Assembly: GCF_000203815.1 (NCBI RefSeq)
Contig: NW_004457729.1
Coordinates: 3,844,674-3,908,673 of the forward strand
Length of the DNA stretch: 64,000 nucleotides
DNA from: Cavenderia fasciculata
Taxonomy: Eukaryota; Evosea; Eumycetozoa; Acytosteliales; Cavenderiaceae
Reading direction: 5' to 3'
The notes under the pieces are model-generated. The model saw only the letters and a program-made list of their open reading frames with translations, was not told the DNA's origin and ran no database searches. Made by a program: the position numbers and the translations under genes. Shown here piece after piece: positions 34,141 to 46,026 of this stretch. Positions within the stretch are counted from its first letter, which is position 1. Each line of letters begins with the position of its first letter.

Positions 34141-35611
34141 ATGGAGGAAAATGTATGTATGTATTATTAAACCAAAACTAAATATATTTTATTTACTCTC
34201 TTTATTTTTTATTGTGTAGCAAATAATCAAAGAGATCAGTGATCATGATCTCAGGCAACATCAAGATGATACAATTATCAATTTTATATTGTTTAAAGAA
34301 CCAATAATCAAAGATTTAAATGATCTAGTGTCAAACCTTGAATCATTTATTGAAAAACAACAACAACAACGACGACAACAGTACTGTCTCAACCACCGCC
34401 ATCCCAATCATTAACAAATATGTAGTATCAGAGAATGAAGACAAAGACAACAATTGTTACAATGAAATCAAAGAAATCAACAAAATCAACAATAACAATC
34501 AAACAAAGATGTTGCTGGATTGTTTGATTACTATAAGTAATAATAAGAACTTTAAATCATCATTGGAAAACACAACCATCATTTCTAAACTTTTCGAGCT
34601 CTATAGAGTAGAGAGCAATTTATTCAAGATATTGGCAAAGCGGACTGTAATGATGTTGGAGATAAAAGAGAATTGGTAGAATACTTGGTGATGGTTCATC
34701 GCTCTCGTGCTTGGATTCCTCAATCGTCAATGATGATTCATCAAACGGATGAAATCAACCATTGGTCCTCTTCGTCCATTCTAGGAAAGAGAAAACAATT
34801 CGAAGAGACAGTAAATCTAGATGAAAATCAAGAGATACAAGAAGAGGAGAAAGAAATTGTCAACTTTGGTGAATTGTTGTACACGGAATTTGACGACGTC
34901 GAGGTTGAAGATGAAGGAGAAGAATGTTACGAGGAAGGTGAAGAAGAAGAAGAAAAAGAAAAAGAAGAAGAAGAAGAAGATGATGATGATGAAGATGAAT
35001 TCTCGTTTGAGATTGAGTATTTACCAGCAACAATTCAAAGCAATATGTTGGCTACCGATATAAGATTCACTCGAATCGATGGAAAGGAAGATGACGAGCC
35101 AATAATCTTTAAAAACAAGCAACAACTTCAAGAATTTGTGTGTCACCAGGAACTACGAACGTTTCTCATTAGATCACAGAGAATCATATCTGACAGGTTG
35201 GTTGGTACAGATAATAAGAAATTTCGGTTGCATCTTGGATCTGTCTCACCTTCAAGTGTTGACGAATTTTTAATGGGTCATAACCCTGACAGGATAGCGA
35301 AAACCACCATGAAATATTGTTTCTAGTGCAAAGGATAGAAAGGAAGAAATCATCGATACACCAGTCTAACATTATTATTTCTCTGCAGACATTTCCAAGA
35401 ATAAGTATTTGCCACCTTTAAATACAGCTCACTATCAAATGACATTTGATTTACAAAAGGAAAAGGACAGCAAAGGAAAAGAGATCATCCACAAGTATAC
35501 GCATCAATACACCAAGGCTGTATTTAGATCATTTATACAAATAGAACAAGTTGTGGTCGATCTTGAAATGCAAACTTTCCTTACTATCGAAAATCTTTTT
35601 TTTTTTTTTTA
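34141..35611 (+). pseudogene. Decayed or misassembled gene for an acidic protein
   Basis: A 12-nt first exon (MEEN, 34141-34152, donor GTATGT) and an exon from 34220 open correctly, but the reading frame then changes near 34353 (next to A5 and CAA repeats), changes again near 34640, and ends in a stop at 35324 before a last open block (about 35390-35611). The three frames together read as one ordinary protein: helical N-terminus, Asn-rich linker, HRSRAWIPQSS, a long Glu/Asp run (EEGEEEEEKEKEEEEE) and a folded C-terminal part (LPATIQSNMLATDIRFTRI). No family recognised. The parts share one codon style, so either a young pseudogene or sequence errors. Confidence 0.5.
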
Positions 35612-35689
35612 ATAAAATCTTTGACCTCTTCATCACCGCTGAAGTCATATTGTTTATTTTTAAATTAATGATTTAATTATTATTGTTGT

Positions 35690-36192
35690 TTAATTTGGAG
35701 TAGTTGTTAGATAGTGGTTAGTTCTAGTTAGGAAGGAGGGAATGCGATAGGGTGTAGCTAGTTTGCCCCAAATGAGAGAGAATTTACTAAAGTTTGAGAT
35801 CAGTTCGAGATTAGTGACCGACCATCGATCAGGTTGACATTTAGCTAGAATCGACTTGCAGTTTTGGATTAGTTTCAGGTATTCAAGATAGATTATAGTT
35901 TTGAATCGTTTGGTAACGATTGCTACTTCGTTTGGGTCGAGAGAGTAGTTGCGATCGTCAAAGTCGAATTGCACATTCAGGTGGTGGCACCATGTGCGAT
36001 GGAAGAGTATAGCAACAGCATTGACATAGCGTCTGTGATGTGTTCTCTGCTTGGTGAAGTTGAGAGCGTGGACATTCCACTGCACTATGTTGTCGGTCCA
36101 GTCGAGAATCAACTTGCTAAACAGTGGGTTCGTGGTTGGGAAAATCCAGGTGGTATTGTTACTTTGTTGCCAAACGGAGCTTTCGTGTGTAA
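35690..36192 (-). other. Open frame of unknown origin abutting tRNA-His
   Basis: On the minus strand one frame is open from the tRNA-His gene down to the stop at 35690, about 165 codons, with no ATG near the start (the first usable codon of the listed ORF is a TTG at 36112). The protein is Trp/His/Asn-rich (ILDWTDNIVQWNVHALNF, AILFHRTWCHHLNV). The DNA is richer in GC than the intergenic surroundings. It could be the tail of a non-LTR retrotransposon of the type that targets dictyostelid tRNA genes, or part of a host pseudogene. No catalytic motif is visible. Confidence 0.3.
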
Positions 36193-36263
36193 GCTCAGAT
36201 GGTGAAGTGGCATCACAAGAGGTTGTGGTCCTCTTATCCCAAGTTCGATTCTTGGTCTGAGCA
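36193..36263 (+). tRNA. tRNA-His (anticodon GTG)
   Basis: 71 nt: acceptor GCTCAGA/TCTGAGC, D stem GTGA/TCAC, anticodon stem AGAGG/CCTCT with loop TTGTGGT (GTG), variable TATC, T stem CCAAG/CTTGG with loop TTCGATT, discriminator A. All stems pair perfectly. The extra 5' G of tRNA-His is added after transcription in eukaryotes. T runs at about 36267-36270 and 36279-36285 serve as terminators. Confidence 0.95.
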
Positions 36264-36759
36264 CGTTCTTTTATGCCCTTTTTTTGCCTCGCACGTGTCC
36301 GTTTAAATGATGAGACTTTAGTTTTTAAGGTAACAACAACTTAAGTAATGAGTGAAACGAATATATTTTACATGTGTTTTTTTAAAAAATAAATAATGAT
36401 TTAAATTTTGTAAAAGAGCTCCTTTAAATTTTCAAGAAATTTTTTTTTTTTTAATATTAAATTAATTTCAAATAATAATAATTAATGAACCAAATAATAA
36501 TACTACCATGGATAATAGAAAAAGAGATAATCTATATATATTGTACATATGAAACAATTATTAAATGTAATTTCAAAAAGTAATAATTTTAAATTTATAC
36601 AAGAATCAAAATCAAATGAAAAGATTAAAGAATTAATTGACAATCAATTTAATCTAAATTTAAAATTACTTAAATATCCAAATAATAATAATAATAGAAT
36701 TATTAATTTAAATAATCATTTTATTAATTATCAAAATTATAAAGATTAAATAAATCAAA
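36264..36759 (+). other. Gap with two small ORFs, perhaps an F-box relic
   Basis: 496 nt of AT-rich DNA. An ORF at 36485-36583 encodes 32 residues (ILPWIIEKEIIYIYCTYETI) resembling the start of the F-box-type gene at 52.9 kb (LPWIIQSQIIYLLCSCNSL). A second ORF, 36549-36749, encodes 66 polar residues. Neither is supported as a complete gene. A truncated F-box protein copy is possible. Confidence 0.3.
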
Positions 36760-38420
36760 TTAAATAAATAATTTATTTCTATTTCTTTTTACCAAACTTT
36801 TCAGCTCTTTTTTTCTTTGTTTGAGCTTTAATATGTTTTGGTATCTTATTTTTCTTTTTTCTCTATTTTGTTCTTTAACCAATTTCTTTTTTTCTTTTTT
36901 TGTTAATTCAGTTGATTCTCCTTCACCTTCTTCTGAATCCTTATTTTTTGTTACTTTTTCTGATCCTTCTTCATCTTCATCATCTTCACTTTCCTCATCA
37001 CTTTCACTTTCATCACTATCACCACTATTTTCACTATCAGTTTGTTCTAAAATTTCAGGAGTATCACGAGTTTCACGTAGATTAGCTCTTAGACCCAAAA
37101 CTGTACCATAAAAAATATCTTGACCTTTTTGAGCCTTTTTCAATTCCTTGTCCATATCTATAATTTCATCCAGTGTACGAGGAATGTATGCATTTCTAAA
37201 TACCTCTTCTTTGACAGTTTCTTCGTTGGTCATTTCCGAGCCACGTTGACCGATACGTTCTTGAAGTTTTTCGAGGTAGGCGTCGATATTGTTGTCATTG
37301 ATGGTGAGATCGCAGACAAAGTCGAATAGTTCTTGGAGGAACATGGTCTGCACACCATTCTTTCTAAAGAAATCGGTAATGTTGGCACAATCCATACGCA
37401 AAAAGTCGAGGGCGTGTGGATGGTCGTGTTCGACAGACTGACTGACATCAATGATAAACAGACCACCCTTGAAATAGAGAATGTTGTATTCTGAAAGATC
37501 GGCATGCACCAAACGACATTGGTGGAATAGAATACGCATCATCTTGATAGCATCGACATAGAGTTCACGACACTTGTCAACGGTGAGTGGAGCATCTTTG
37601 AGACGTGGAGCAGCATATCCATCCTTGCCAATAAAGTTCATCACCAAAATATGGTTACGAAGTGCCAATGGCGTTGGACATGGGATACCTGCAGACTTGA
37701 GACGCATCAAATTACGATACTCTTTTTCGGCCCACAACTTTACCATCTTTCTTGGATTTGATTTACTGTAACCACGACGGAACCGGAATTCTCCAGTCAC
37801 ATATCTATCTCTATCTTTGAATACCAAAATACTCGTCTTGTAAACTTTAATGGCTCTCTCTTCTCCATCTCCAGCAACTGCATGATACACATTTGCCTCT
37901 TTTCCTGTACTTATACATCCATTGATTTCACTTAGGTCCCCCTTATTGATCATTTTAAATAACATTAATCTTGTACGTGGATCTAATACTTGTTCACTTG
38001 TTGCTCTATTTTCTTTATCTTGTACTCTTATACTAATAGAAAAAGAAAATGAATATTAATATCAATCTATTCTATCTACTATTCTTTATTCTTTTCTTAC
38101 CCTTGTTTATCATCTTTTTTCTTCATTTCTCTAATTTCATTTGAAACTGTATTTGGTAATGATCTATGAGAATCATCATCTATGATACGTCCGCCACCGC
38201 CACCAATATTAATCTTTCCTTGATACTTTTGTTCAAACATGTGTGCTTTTGGTTGAAGTGTTTTGTTTAATGCTACCGATGATCTTTCACCCAATACTCT
38301 ATCTTCATCATCTGAATCACTGTAATAGTCATCACTATAATCATCGTCATTGCTATAATCATCTGATGAATAATAATCACAATCTTGTTCAAGTGTTAGA
38401 TTCTTTAATTTATCTTCCAT
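36760..38420 (-). CDS. rio1: RIO1 atypical serine/threonine kinase, 2 exons
   Basis: Exons 38420-38101 and 38032-36760 join across a 68-nt intron (GTAAGA to TATTAG) to 530 residues. The N-terminus is acidic and Tyr/Ser-rich. The RIO domain carries the ATP-binding loop [11 protein letters not shown], the conserved [25 protein letters not shown] stretch of RIO1 (positions around 165-190), catalytic [11 protein letters not shown] and metal-binding [13 protein letters not shown]. The C-terminus is acidic then Lys-rich, as in RIO1. RIO1 acts as an ATPase/kinase in the last steps of 40S ribosomal subunit maturation in the cytoplasm. Length and order are normal. The assignment to RIO1 rather than RIO2 or RIO3 rests on the [13 protein letters not shown] block. 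Confidence 0.95.
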
Positions 38421-38767
38421 CCTTTTATCTCTCTATATTATTTGTATTTGTATTTATAAAAATGATTTTGTTATGAACCATACGATGTGTTATTATGTCT
38501 ACTCGGTCGTCTTTTGTTGAGAATAAAAAAAGATTTTAAAAAAAAAAAATGAAAATGAAATTAATTTGAAAAAGAAAGAACACAAGCTGTGAGTGAGCAG
38601 GAGTATGAACCAAAAAAGTAAGATTAGCAAATTAACAACAAGTTCTTACTTGCATGTATTTCACATGTACAATTTCATTACATTCACATTCATGATTAGA
38701 TAGATAGATAAATAGAGATAGAGATAGAGATATATTAATTGTATATGTATATATATATATTTAAAAG
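38421..38767. other. Shared promoter between RIO1 and the next gene
   Basis: 347 nt between divergent start codons. A-rich block at 38525-38580, GATA-type repeats at 38695-38735 and an ATATAT run ending at 38760. No specific site identified. Confidence 0.5.
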
Positions 38768-40366
38768 ATGTATTCACCACCACAACCTAAACAACAACAA
38801 CAACAAGTTAATTTAGAAGATATAAGTGAAGAACAATATTATCAACATCATATTATATCAAATGTTGTTGATTTACAACCTGCTCAACCTCAACCTTTAC
38901 CTCCTCCTCAACCTTTACCTCCTCAACAACAACAAATAATGTATTGTCCAATTCAACCAAGTGCACCAATATCATTACCTCCTTCACCTTGTCCTTCACC
39001 TCTACCATCATACCCATTAATTAATAGTATTGGTAGTAGTGGTGGAGGTATTGGTAGTTATCAAAACATTAATTCTGATATGTTTAATAGTGTTATTATA
39101 CATCCATTAAAGAATGCATCGACTATAAGAGTATCACACTTTATAGTACCACCATCAGAGGCAATCGTTGGTTTCGAAGCATACAAGAATAATTTATGGT
39201 TTGCACCAACTGGTTTCAAAAAGCAATTATCAACCGATTCGTTGGAAAAGATCTATATCCCATTCTATTCTTTCAATGCTACCTATAGTGTCTACTTTGA
39301 AGGAAATGTACATTATTGTCCAAAATCAACAAACTCTAATAGTTTTGGTCAAATTAGTAATACCAATATTGATCGTAGTAGTGGTGGTAGTAGTAGTAGT
39401 GATCATCATTCTCATCAAGATCATCATCATCACAACAACAACAAATCAATTGGTACAAATGATATAATTGCAAAATCAAAAGCAAAAGGATCAATTTCAA
39501 GATCAATCAATAAGATATTTATATGTGCACTGTCAAAGGATAGTATGGTCAATTATCATACAAATGGAGATCCAACCGAGGAGGACAAGATAATGTACAA
39601 TTTTCACAAGAGTGTAGAGATGAATAATGACGAATCATTCAAACAAACATGTACAACCCAAGATATAAGAATCTGTGGGCGTGTGCCAGAGGAAGAGGTT
39701 TGGAGACCACACCGTGGCAAGATTGAAGTGGTCGAACAACAAAATGCACCCGTCTATCTAGGTAACCAAGAACAAACAGATACGGTAGACAATGTATCAT
39801 CGACCATTCAATTTATAGAGGTACGTGCCATGCTCTACTATGTACCATACTACCACACACAATTTGAATTCAATGGTCACGTCTACTCGTATTTGGTCAA
39901 TGGTCAGAACGGCCAGGTCATCAGTAGCCGTCCTCAATACGGTCTTGGCAAGTTTGGTGATGTTGTCAAAGGTGTAAAGAATTACATGACCACGCTGTGG
40001 GGAGACTATGAAAAGAATTCAAACCGAATGAATGGGTCTGACCTATCACAAGACGATCAAGCCAAAGTGTATGATCCAGCAGGCACCTATTTGTGTTGGC
40101 CGAGATCTGCCACCAGACTGTGGAGTGGGTATATCCCGGGATGGGTGTCAATCAGATCACCCACCGGACCTGCTCGAGTACGTGCTCAAAAGCGTCGTGG
40201 AAGTGAACGAGGAAATGAAATTTGTCTGCTCCCCGGCGAAACTAAAACCTTCTCTTATACCGGTCATTGGTGTTTAGAAGTATTAGATAATCTATCAGTT
40301 GATATATTAGGATACAGTACAACTGGTGGTGAAAATTATCCAAATATATCAAATAGATCAATCTAA
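38768..40366 (+). CDS. Uncharacterised amoeba protein with Pro/Gln-rich N-terminus
   Basis: Single exon, 532 residues. Residues 1-100 are Pro/Gln-rich (QPLPPPQPLPPQQQQ). The remainder looks like a folded, beta-rich protein with short conserved-looking blocks: ISRSINKIFICALSKD, IRICGRVPEEEVWRPHRGK, AMLYYVPYYHTQFEFNGH, then a Trp-rich C-terminal block (YLCWPRSATRLWSGYIPGWV) and GHWCLEVLDNLSVDILGY. A His/Asn/Ser insert sits near residues 205-225. No signal peptide, membrane segment or enzymatic motif was seen, and no family is recognised. The ORF is complete and composed like its neighbours, so it is probably a real gene. Confidence 0.72.
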   Translation: MYSPPQPKQQQQQVNLEDISEEQYYQHHIISNVVDLQPAQPQPLPPPQPLPPQQQQIMYCPIQPSAPISLPPSPCPSPLPSYPLINSIGSSGGGIGSYQNINSDMFNSVIIHPLKNASTIRVSHFIVPPSEAIVGFEAYKNNLWFAPTGFKKQLSTDSLEKIYIPFYSFNATYSVYFEGNVHYCPKSTNSNSFGQISNTNIDRSSGGSSSSDHHSHQDHHHHNNNKSIGTNDIIAKSKAKGSISRSINKIFICALSKDSMVNYHTNGDPTEEDKIMYNFHKSVEMNNDESFKQTCTTQDIRICGRVPEEEVWRPHRGKIEVVEQQNAPVYLGNQEQTDTVDNVSSTIQFIEVRAMLYYVPYYHTQFEFNGHVYSYLVNGQNGQVISSRPQYGLGKFGDVVKGVKNYMTTLWGDYEKNSNRMNGSDLSQDDQAKVYDPAGTYLCWPRSATRLWSGYIPGWVSIRSPTGPARVRAQKRRGSERGNEICLLPGETKTFSYTGHWCLEVLDNLSVDILGYSTTGGENYPNISNRSI

Positions 40367-40553
40367 AACAAACAAACAAAAATAAATAATAAATAAACAA
40401 ATTTGTAAATAGAAATAGAAAAAAGAAAAAAGAAAAAAGAAAAGATTTTTTTTTTTTTTCATCAAGTGCCTCCACTCTTCACTACTTTTTTTTTTAATCA
40501 TTCAAGTTATAATACTCTTCATCTTTGTAATATTTGTATTATTATACTTACTT

Positions 40554-43175
40554 ATGAATAGTAATGAATTAATAATTCAATCAGTATTTAGAAATAAATA
40601 TTTGATTCGATTAATTGGTAAAGAGATTGAAAAGATTAATAGAATTGACGGATCTATCTATCAATATACATCATATAGATTTGATAATATACCATCTTTG
40701 AAATGGGTAGTAACAAACAAGACGGGTGACTTGTTACATCAACTATGCAAGAGATCAGTGTTGTTGGTCGACAAGAGACTACCATTGTCGACACTACAAG
40801 TTGGTTGGATTACATTGGATTCAATCATTGCAATCTGTTCACCTCATCTTTACAATCGATCAGTGGCATTCAAATTAGAGACATTTGATGTAATTTACAA
40901 TTACTATGAATCAGCATTCAAGTTTGAACATCATGCTGTAGATAGTGCTTCGGCATCTGGTAACTTTGAATTGGTTAAATACTTGTTGGATAGAGGTGTA
41001 CCATTCACAACAGATGCTATAGACGTAGCTTCAAGAAATGGTCATTTAAATATAATCAAATTATTATTAAATACAAATCCTTCAAATCATCAAAATTTAT
41101 TTGTATGTAAAACAAAAAGAAATAAGAAAGAAAGAAATAATGTATTGATTAATTTATTAATTTATTTATTTATTTTTGTTTTTTAGGATGATAATATAAA
41201 ATTTACAAATCATTCATATGATTTTGCATCAAAGAATGGTCATTTAAATGTATTAAAGTTTTTTGATGAGATTTATCAACAACAACAACAACAAAAGAAA
41301 TCAAACTCGATCAAGTTTGGTAGAGTTGAATTTACAACACTGGCTATTGATGGAGCAGCAGAGAATCAACATTGGGATTGTGTCAATCATATATTTGATT
41401 TATATGGAAAGGATAAGAATATAAAAGGGTATATATTCTCAGAGGATGCATTGAAATGGTGTATATCGCACAATGAATTGACAACTCTGAAAAAGTTGTT
41501 GGATTATCCACATCCTGAAAAAAAGGCGATTCTAAAATCACAAGAATGGGTTAGACAAGGTATCATTGAAGCTTCTGAAAAGGGTCACATTCAAGTCATT
41601 GGTTGGGTGTTTGGTCAAAAGTTATTGGATATGATACCAGATGATGCATTGTTGAATGCTGTCAAATACGATCAAGTACAAACTCTTCAACTCTACTTGC
41701 AATTAAATAATGACCCAAAATCAAGTAAAACGCTAAGAGCCTCATTTTCAAAAAATATCATTCGAATTACACAACATGCTGCAAGGAGTAAATCAATTGG
41801 TACTATTCAATATTTATTTGGAGAGTATCAAAGAGCTAGCAGATCTGGTACCAGCATGACTGGTGTGTTGGAAACTTCATGTCGACATGGTACATTAAAT
41901 ATTTTACAATGGGTTTTACAACAACATATAGAAGAATCACAATTGTCTGGTGATTGGATGACTACTTGTGCAAGGATAGCTGGTTTGAATGGTCAATTGG
42001 AAATCCTACAATTCTTTGTAGAATCGAAACGATTTCAATTGAAAAAGGAAAATTTAGAGGATTGTGTATCATCTGCGAGTTACGAATGTGTAGAATATGT
42101 ATTATCAAAGGGTATAGATGTTAGTGCAAAGTCAATCACTACTGCATGTCAAAAGGGATTAGACAGGATAGTACGTCTATTACTATCTAGTGACACTGTA
42201 CTCTATGCAGTGTTAAATGGAGACAACCCACAAAATTATTACAATGCTGCACTTGGATTTGGATCACTTGAATGTATTCAAGCACTTGGAAATATGAAAT
42301 ACAAGGTTAGTGGTGATGACCTATGTGCAGCGGTTCAAAAGGGTAGTAGTGTCCCACTCGTCCAATTCCTCATCACCCATAATCCATCACTCCTCGATCC
42401 AAGTCAAGGACAATATGATATGGTCAATACAATCTCAAATCTACTTGCATGTAAATTTTATCAAATGACAGAATATATTCTTGGTTTAAAATGTCATAGT
42501 TTTAATGAAAGTCTTGGGATTTGGGAACCGACAAATCAAGATAGATTTACATTAGAGGAACATCATTTTGTAAATGCAGCCAATAGAAATGATGTTCCAA
42601 TGATTGAAATCATTCTAAGGTCAAGACCAACCGTACCATGTGCCAATGCCAACCTACTATTATCGTGTGGGTTAATCAACCTTTACTATAGAGTTGCAAA
42701 GAGGAATGAAGAACTTGGATTTGACCATCAAATAGTAGAACAGAAACCCCTCCGTCTATTCCCACAAGAATGGTATTTCTCGGCTATTGCATGTGGTAAT
42801 ATTGATTTAATACATCATATTATCTATACACTAAAGATTATTGGGTTACCACAAGCTGTTGGATTTGGGTATTCAAGACCACGAGTCTGTTCGGTTCGAT
42901 CAGTTCAGTATCTGCAATCCAAGGAATTTGAATCAATCCAAACCATTTCCCTTTCAAGTTATCTGTCACAAGCCATTGCAGCAGACAATTATTCCATTTG
43001 CAAAGTAATTGGTCCACAAAAGCATACAAGTCTTCAACTCACCATCGTCCCTGCCGCACTCAACACAAATATCACCCTCCTTCGTCTTTTAGTAGCAAAG
43101 CAGAAACCCAAACTAGATCATTTAAAACAATATACTTTTAATTTATCTGTTGAACGTTTCTTGAAAGATTACTAG
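40554..43175 (+). CDS. Ankyrin repeat protein of the same N-terminal family, 2 exons
   Basis: Exons 40554-41102 and 41187-43175 join in phase 0 to 845 residues. The N-terminus has the family motif SVFRNKYLIRLIGKEI (residues 9-24). Clear ankyrin repeats follow: ASASGNFELVKYLLDRGVPF, DVASRNGHLNIIKLLL, then after the intron DFASKNGHLNVLKFFDEI, and at intervals to the end (RHGTLNILQWVLQQH, GLNGQLEILQFF). These stack as helical hairpins for protein binding. Amoeba genomes hold many such genes; a single intron in the middle of a repeat is common. No F-box or kinase domain is visible. Function unknown. Confidence 0.85.
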
Positions 43176-43454
43176 AATGGTTAAACAAACAAACAAACTG
43201 TAGTTTGTTAAGAGGGTTGTATGTACTGTATTTTTAATAATAAAAATAAAATTAAATAACAATTTTTTTTTGTACATTATTTTTCTATTTCCCTTTCCCT
43301 TTGAACTTGCAGTTCAAATTAAAATAAATTTTATTAAATAATTATTTAGACAACCATCATCATCATCATCATTATGACAAAGATTAACAATAGTCTTTCA
43401 GTTGCGAGAGAGAGAGATAGAGAGAGAGGTAGAGATAGAGAGAGATAGAGAGAG

Positions 43455-44934
43455 ATGGAAATCAATATCAATGAATCAATTCAACTTGCAAATGTATACA
43501 TTGACCCTATTGTCAACTTGTTTACAACTAATCGGTATTTAGTACCATCATACTTGTTATGGCAATTTGGAAAGAGTAGGTAAATTAGTATTAGATGATA
43601 CTACTACTACTACTGCTACTAGTAGTGAGTACTAACCTTATGATTCGAGCTAGCTATAGAGAGATATATTAACTTAATTCTTTGTATCAATTCTATTTTT
43701 CCCAAACAAAGGATTACGTTATAGTAAAACTAGGTGGCCTCGTGTTCTTGTTCTTGATACCGATACTTTAGTTGTTTTCATCAAAGTATATTGTAGTTCT
43801 TTAAAGAATATTGATACAATGGATCAATATATCAGGCAGCTTCATATCATCATTAATAACAACTTGCCGGTGTCTAGATGCGTGTCACGACCAGAAATGT
43901 TCAAATCATTAATTTCTGCCTCAAAGGCAAACACTATCATCAAGTTTGCAGGACGCGATCTCGATGACGAATCCATTCTACAACTATTCTATAGTATTCT
44001 TACCACTGATGAAATAGGTTGCATCTACATCATATCATCATTTTTACCTTATTGTATGTAATTTATCAAAATTTAATTTAATTGACAAATTTAATTAATT
44101 AACAAATTATTCTCTATTTATATTTATATAGTGAATTCAATCAATGATTTACCAATTGATGAATTAATAGATTATTGTAATTTTGGAGGATATCCAGTTG
44201 AAATATTGGTTGCTGAAATGTTTGCCAAACATATCATCTCTCGATATGACGATCGTCAATTATCAGAACATTATTTCAATTCTGTTGGAGTTGTTAATCT
44301 ATTCCTAAAGTTGATTAGATATGAACAAAATAATAATGAATTCTCTATCATTAAAAAAGGAGCTATTATTATGTTTCAACATATTGGTTTGGAATCAATT
44401 GACAATGCTGATTTCTTGGATAAAGATGAAAAAAAGATTGCAAACTCTTTGTTAAAGAAACACAAATCTAGATTATCAAAATATATTGACAATATATTGA
44501 TCAACAAAGATTTGCCAGTTCGAAATATAGTTTCATCTGGTTTGGTTATGTTTGGATGTGGTATGGCATGTGGTTGGAGACAAGGTGGTGGTACATCTAA
44601 ACATATTATCAGTATGGGATTACTATACTCTGTGGCAGAGATGACAAGACAATTTGTCAGCTACCATATCGATCAACGACCCATGGCCAGTGACGATCAT
44701 TTGAAGGTCATTCTAGATGCATCAATTGGATTACCACTTACCTACATGTACATCAACATGTTAAAGATATCCCCCATTGCTATTATACCCTATCACATTG
44801 GTCAATATTTATATCGATTATATTGCAATGGAATATTAACCAGAAAAGCCCAAACCCATTTACGAAATGGTAGTGCTGGTGGTGGCAGTGTTTTAATGAA
44901 CCAATTCAAACAAAAGATCGTTGGCCTTAGATGA
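43455..44934 (+). CDS. Uncharacterised protein, 3 exons (parent of the relic at 46.0 kb)
   Basis: Exons 43455-43579, 43725-44053 and 44132-44934 join in frame to 418 residues; for exon 2 only the acceptor TTATAG at 43724 keeps the frame. The protein starts MEININESIQLANVYIDPIV, is mainly helical, and has two hydrophobic stretches near the C-terminus (GLVMFGCGMACGW and LPLTYMYINMLKISPIAIIP) that could cross or touch a membrane. No domain recognised. A GA-rich run (AGAGAGATAGAGAG) lies directly before the start. A shortened duplicate lies 1.1 kb downstream of the stop, beyond two cofilin-like copies on the other strand. Confidence 0.7.
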
Positions 44935-45092
44935 AGAAATGACCGCTCATTCTTTAAAAACCTCCTTGATGAGACATTGGGATACATAGTTCCTAATTAA
45001 ATAAAAGAAAAGGTTATCTTTTAATATATATTTTTTTATTTCATGCGTACACATCATCAAAGATAATTAAATAAATAAAACAAAATATTTAT

Positions 45093-45278
45093 CTAGTGAC
45101 ATGCTGCTTCGATAGAACTGATTGTTCCACCAATTTCATTCTGGAAAGTCTGAGAGGAGGTCGCGTCTAACATCTTGTACTTGACGGGGGCATCTTCTGG
45201 TAGCCACTTTACAAGAATGATCTTGAAGTTGGTGGTTCCTTCACTACATATACGAAATTGACTATTGAATATCGACAT
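45093..45278 (-). pseudogene. Cofilin/ADF-like 3' fragment (copy B)
   Basis: A minus-strand ORF of 61 codons ending in a stop at 45093. The part KIILVKWLPEDAPVKYKMLD aligns with copy A and with the actin-binding helix region of cofilins (WxPDxAxVKxKMLYASS). Upstream of about codon 15 the sequence aligns with copy A only after a one-base shift, and no 5' half is found. An acceptor-like TTTGATTTAG precedes it. It is a truncated duplicate, perhaps transcribed but not an intact cofilin. Confidence 0.6.
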
Positions 45279-45450
45279 GGCTAAATCAAATTAATTAATA
45301 TTCATTACATAAATAGTTTTATTTTCACTCAAAGTAAATACATTTTGATAGAGTAAGATCGTACTAGATTGTCAATGACAAGTGACAATCTGATTATCCA
45401 AAATAGTAAAGCATGTCGCGACGTAGCGCACGTCGTAAACAATAAAATAT

Positions 45451-45841
45451 TTATTTAGAGACACATTTGATGATTTCAGAGGTATTAGTTGCTTGGATAA
45501 CAATGATTGATATACCAATTTCATTCTGTAAAGTCGAAGAGAAGTACGCGTATAACATCTTGTACTTGACGGGGGGCATCTTCTGGTTGCCATATTACTA
45601 AAATCATCTTGGTTTTGGTGGTTCCTTGCACTTCATATTCGAAATTGACTATTACAAATCGACCTTCGTCTTTTGGAAATTCGGCTACAATGGTGTCATA
45701 TGAGGTGCCAGAGGGTAGGGTCTTGTCGACAACGAATTGAGAAGAGGATTCTATCTTGTAGAAGATGGCTTGGTACTTTCCATTGTGTCTGAGGCCATTG
45801 AAAACTTCAATACCATTGTTAGCTAATTTTATTGAGGTGGC
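45451..45841 (-). pseudogene. Cofilin/ADF-like gene (copy A), 5' exon not found and one frameshift
   Basis: From an acceptor TTTTAAAAG at 45842, the minus strand reads ATSIKLANNGIEVFNGLRHN, then DKTLPSGTSYDTIV, RFVIVNFEYEVQGTTKTKMI and VIWQPEDAP, a good ADF/cofilin fold (actin filament severing, about 135 residues). After DAP the frame is lost at a G6 run (45571-45576) where copy B has G5. With one G fewer it would continue VKYKMLYA... to a TAA at 45451. In cofilins the first exon is often only the start codon and a few residues; none is seen upstream. Either a young pseudogene or an assembly error in G6. Confidence 0.6.
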
Positions 45842-46026
45842 CTTTTAAAAAAAATAAAGTTAATATTATGACCAATAGGACTATTGCATCAATAGGCTGC
45901 AGCAGGTCCAAATTAAAAAAAAAGGAGAGAAAGAGACATGGATATTGTTGTAGAAGATGGGTTTAAAAAAAAAAGGAATATTTATTGAAAGAAAGAACTG
46001 TGACTGAAATAAAGAGAGAGAGAGAG

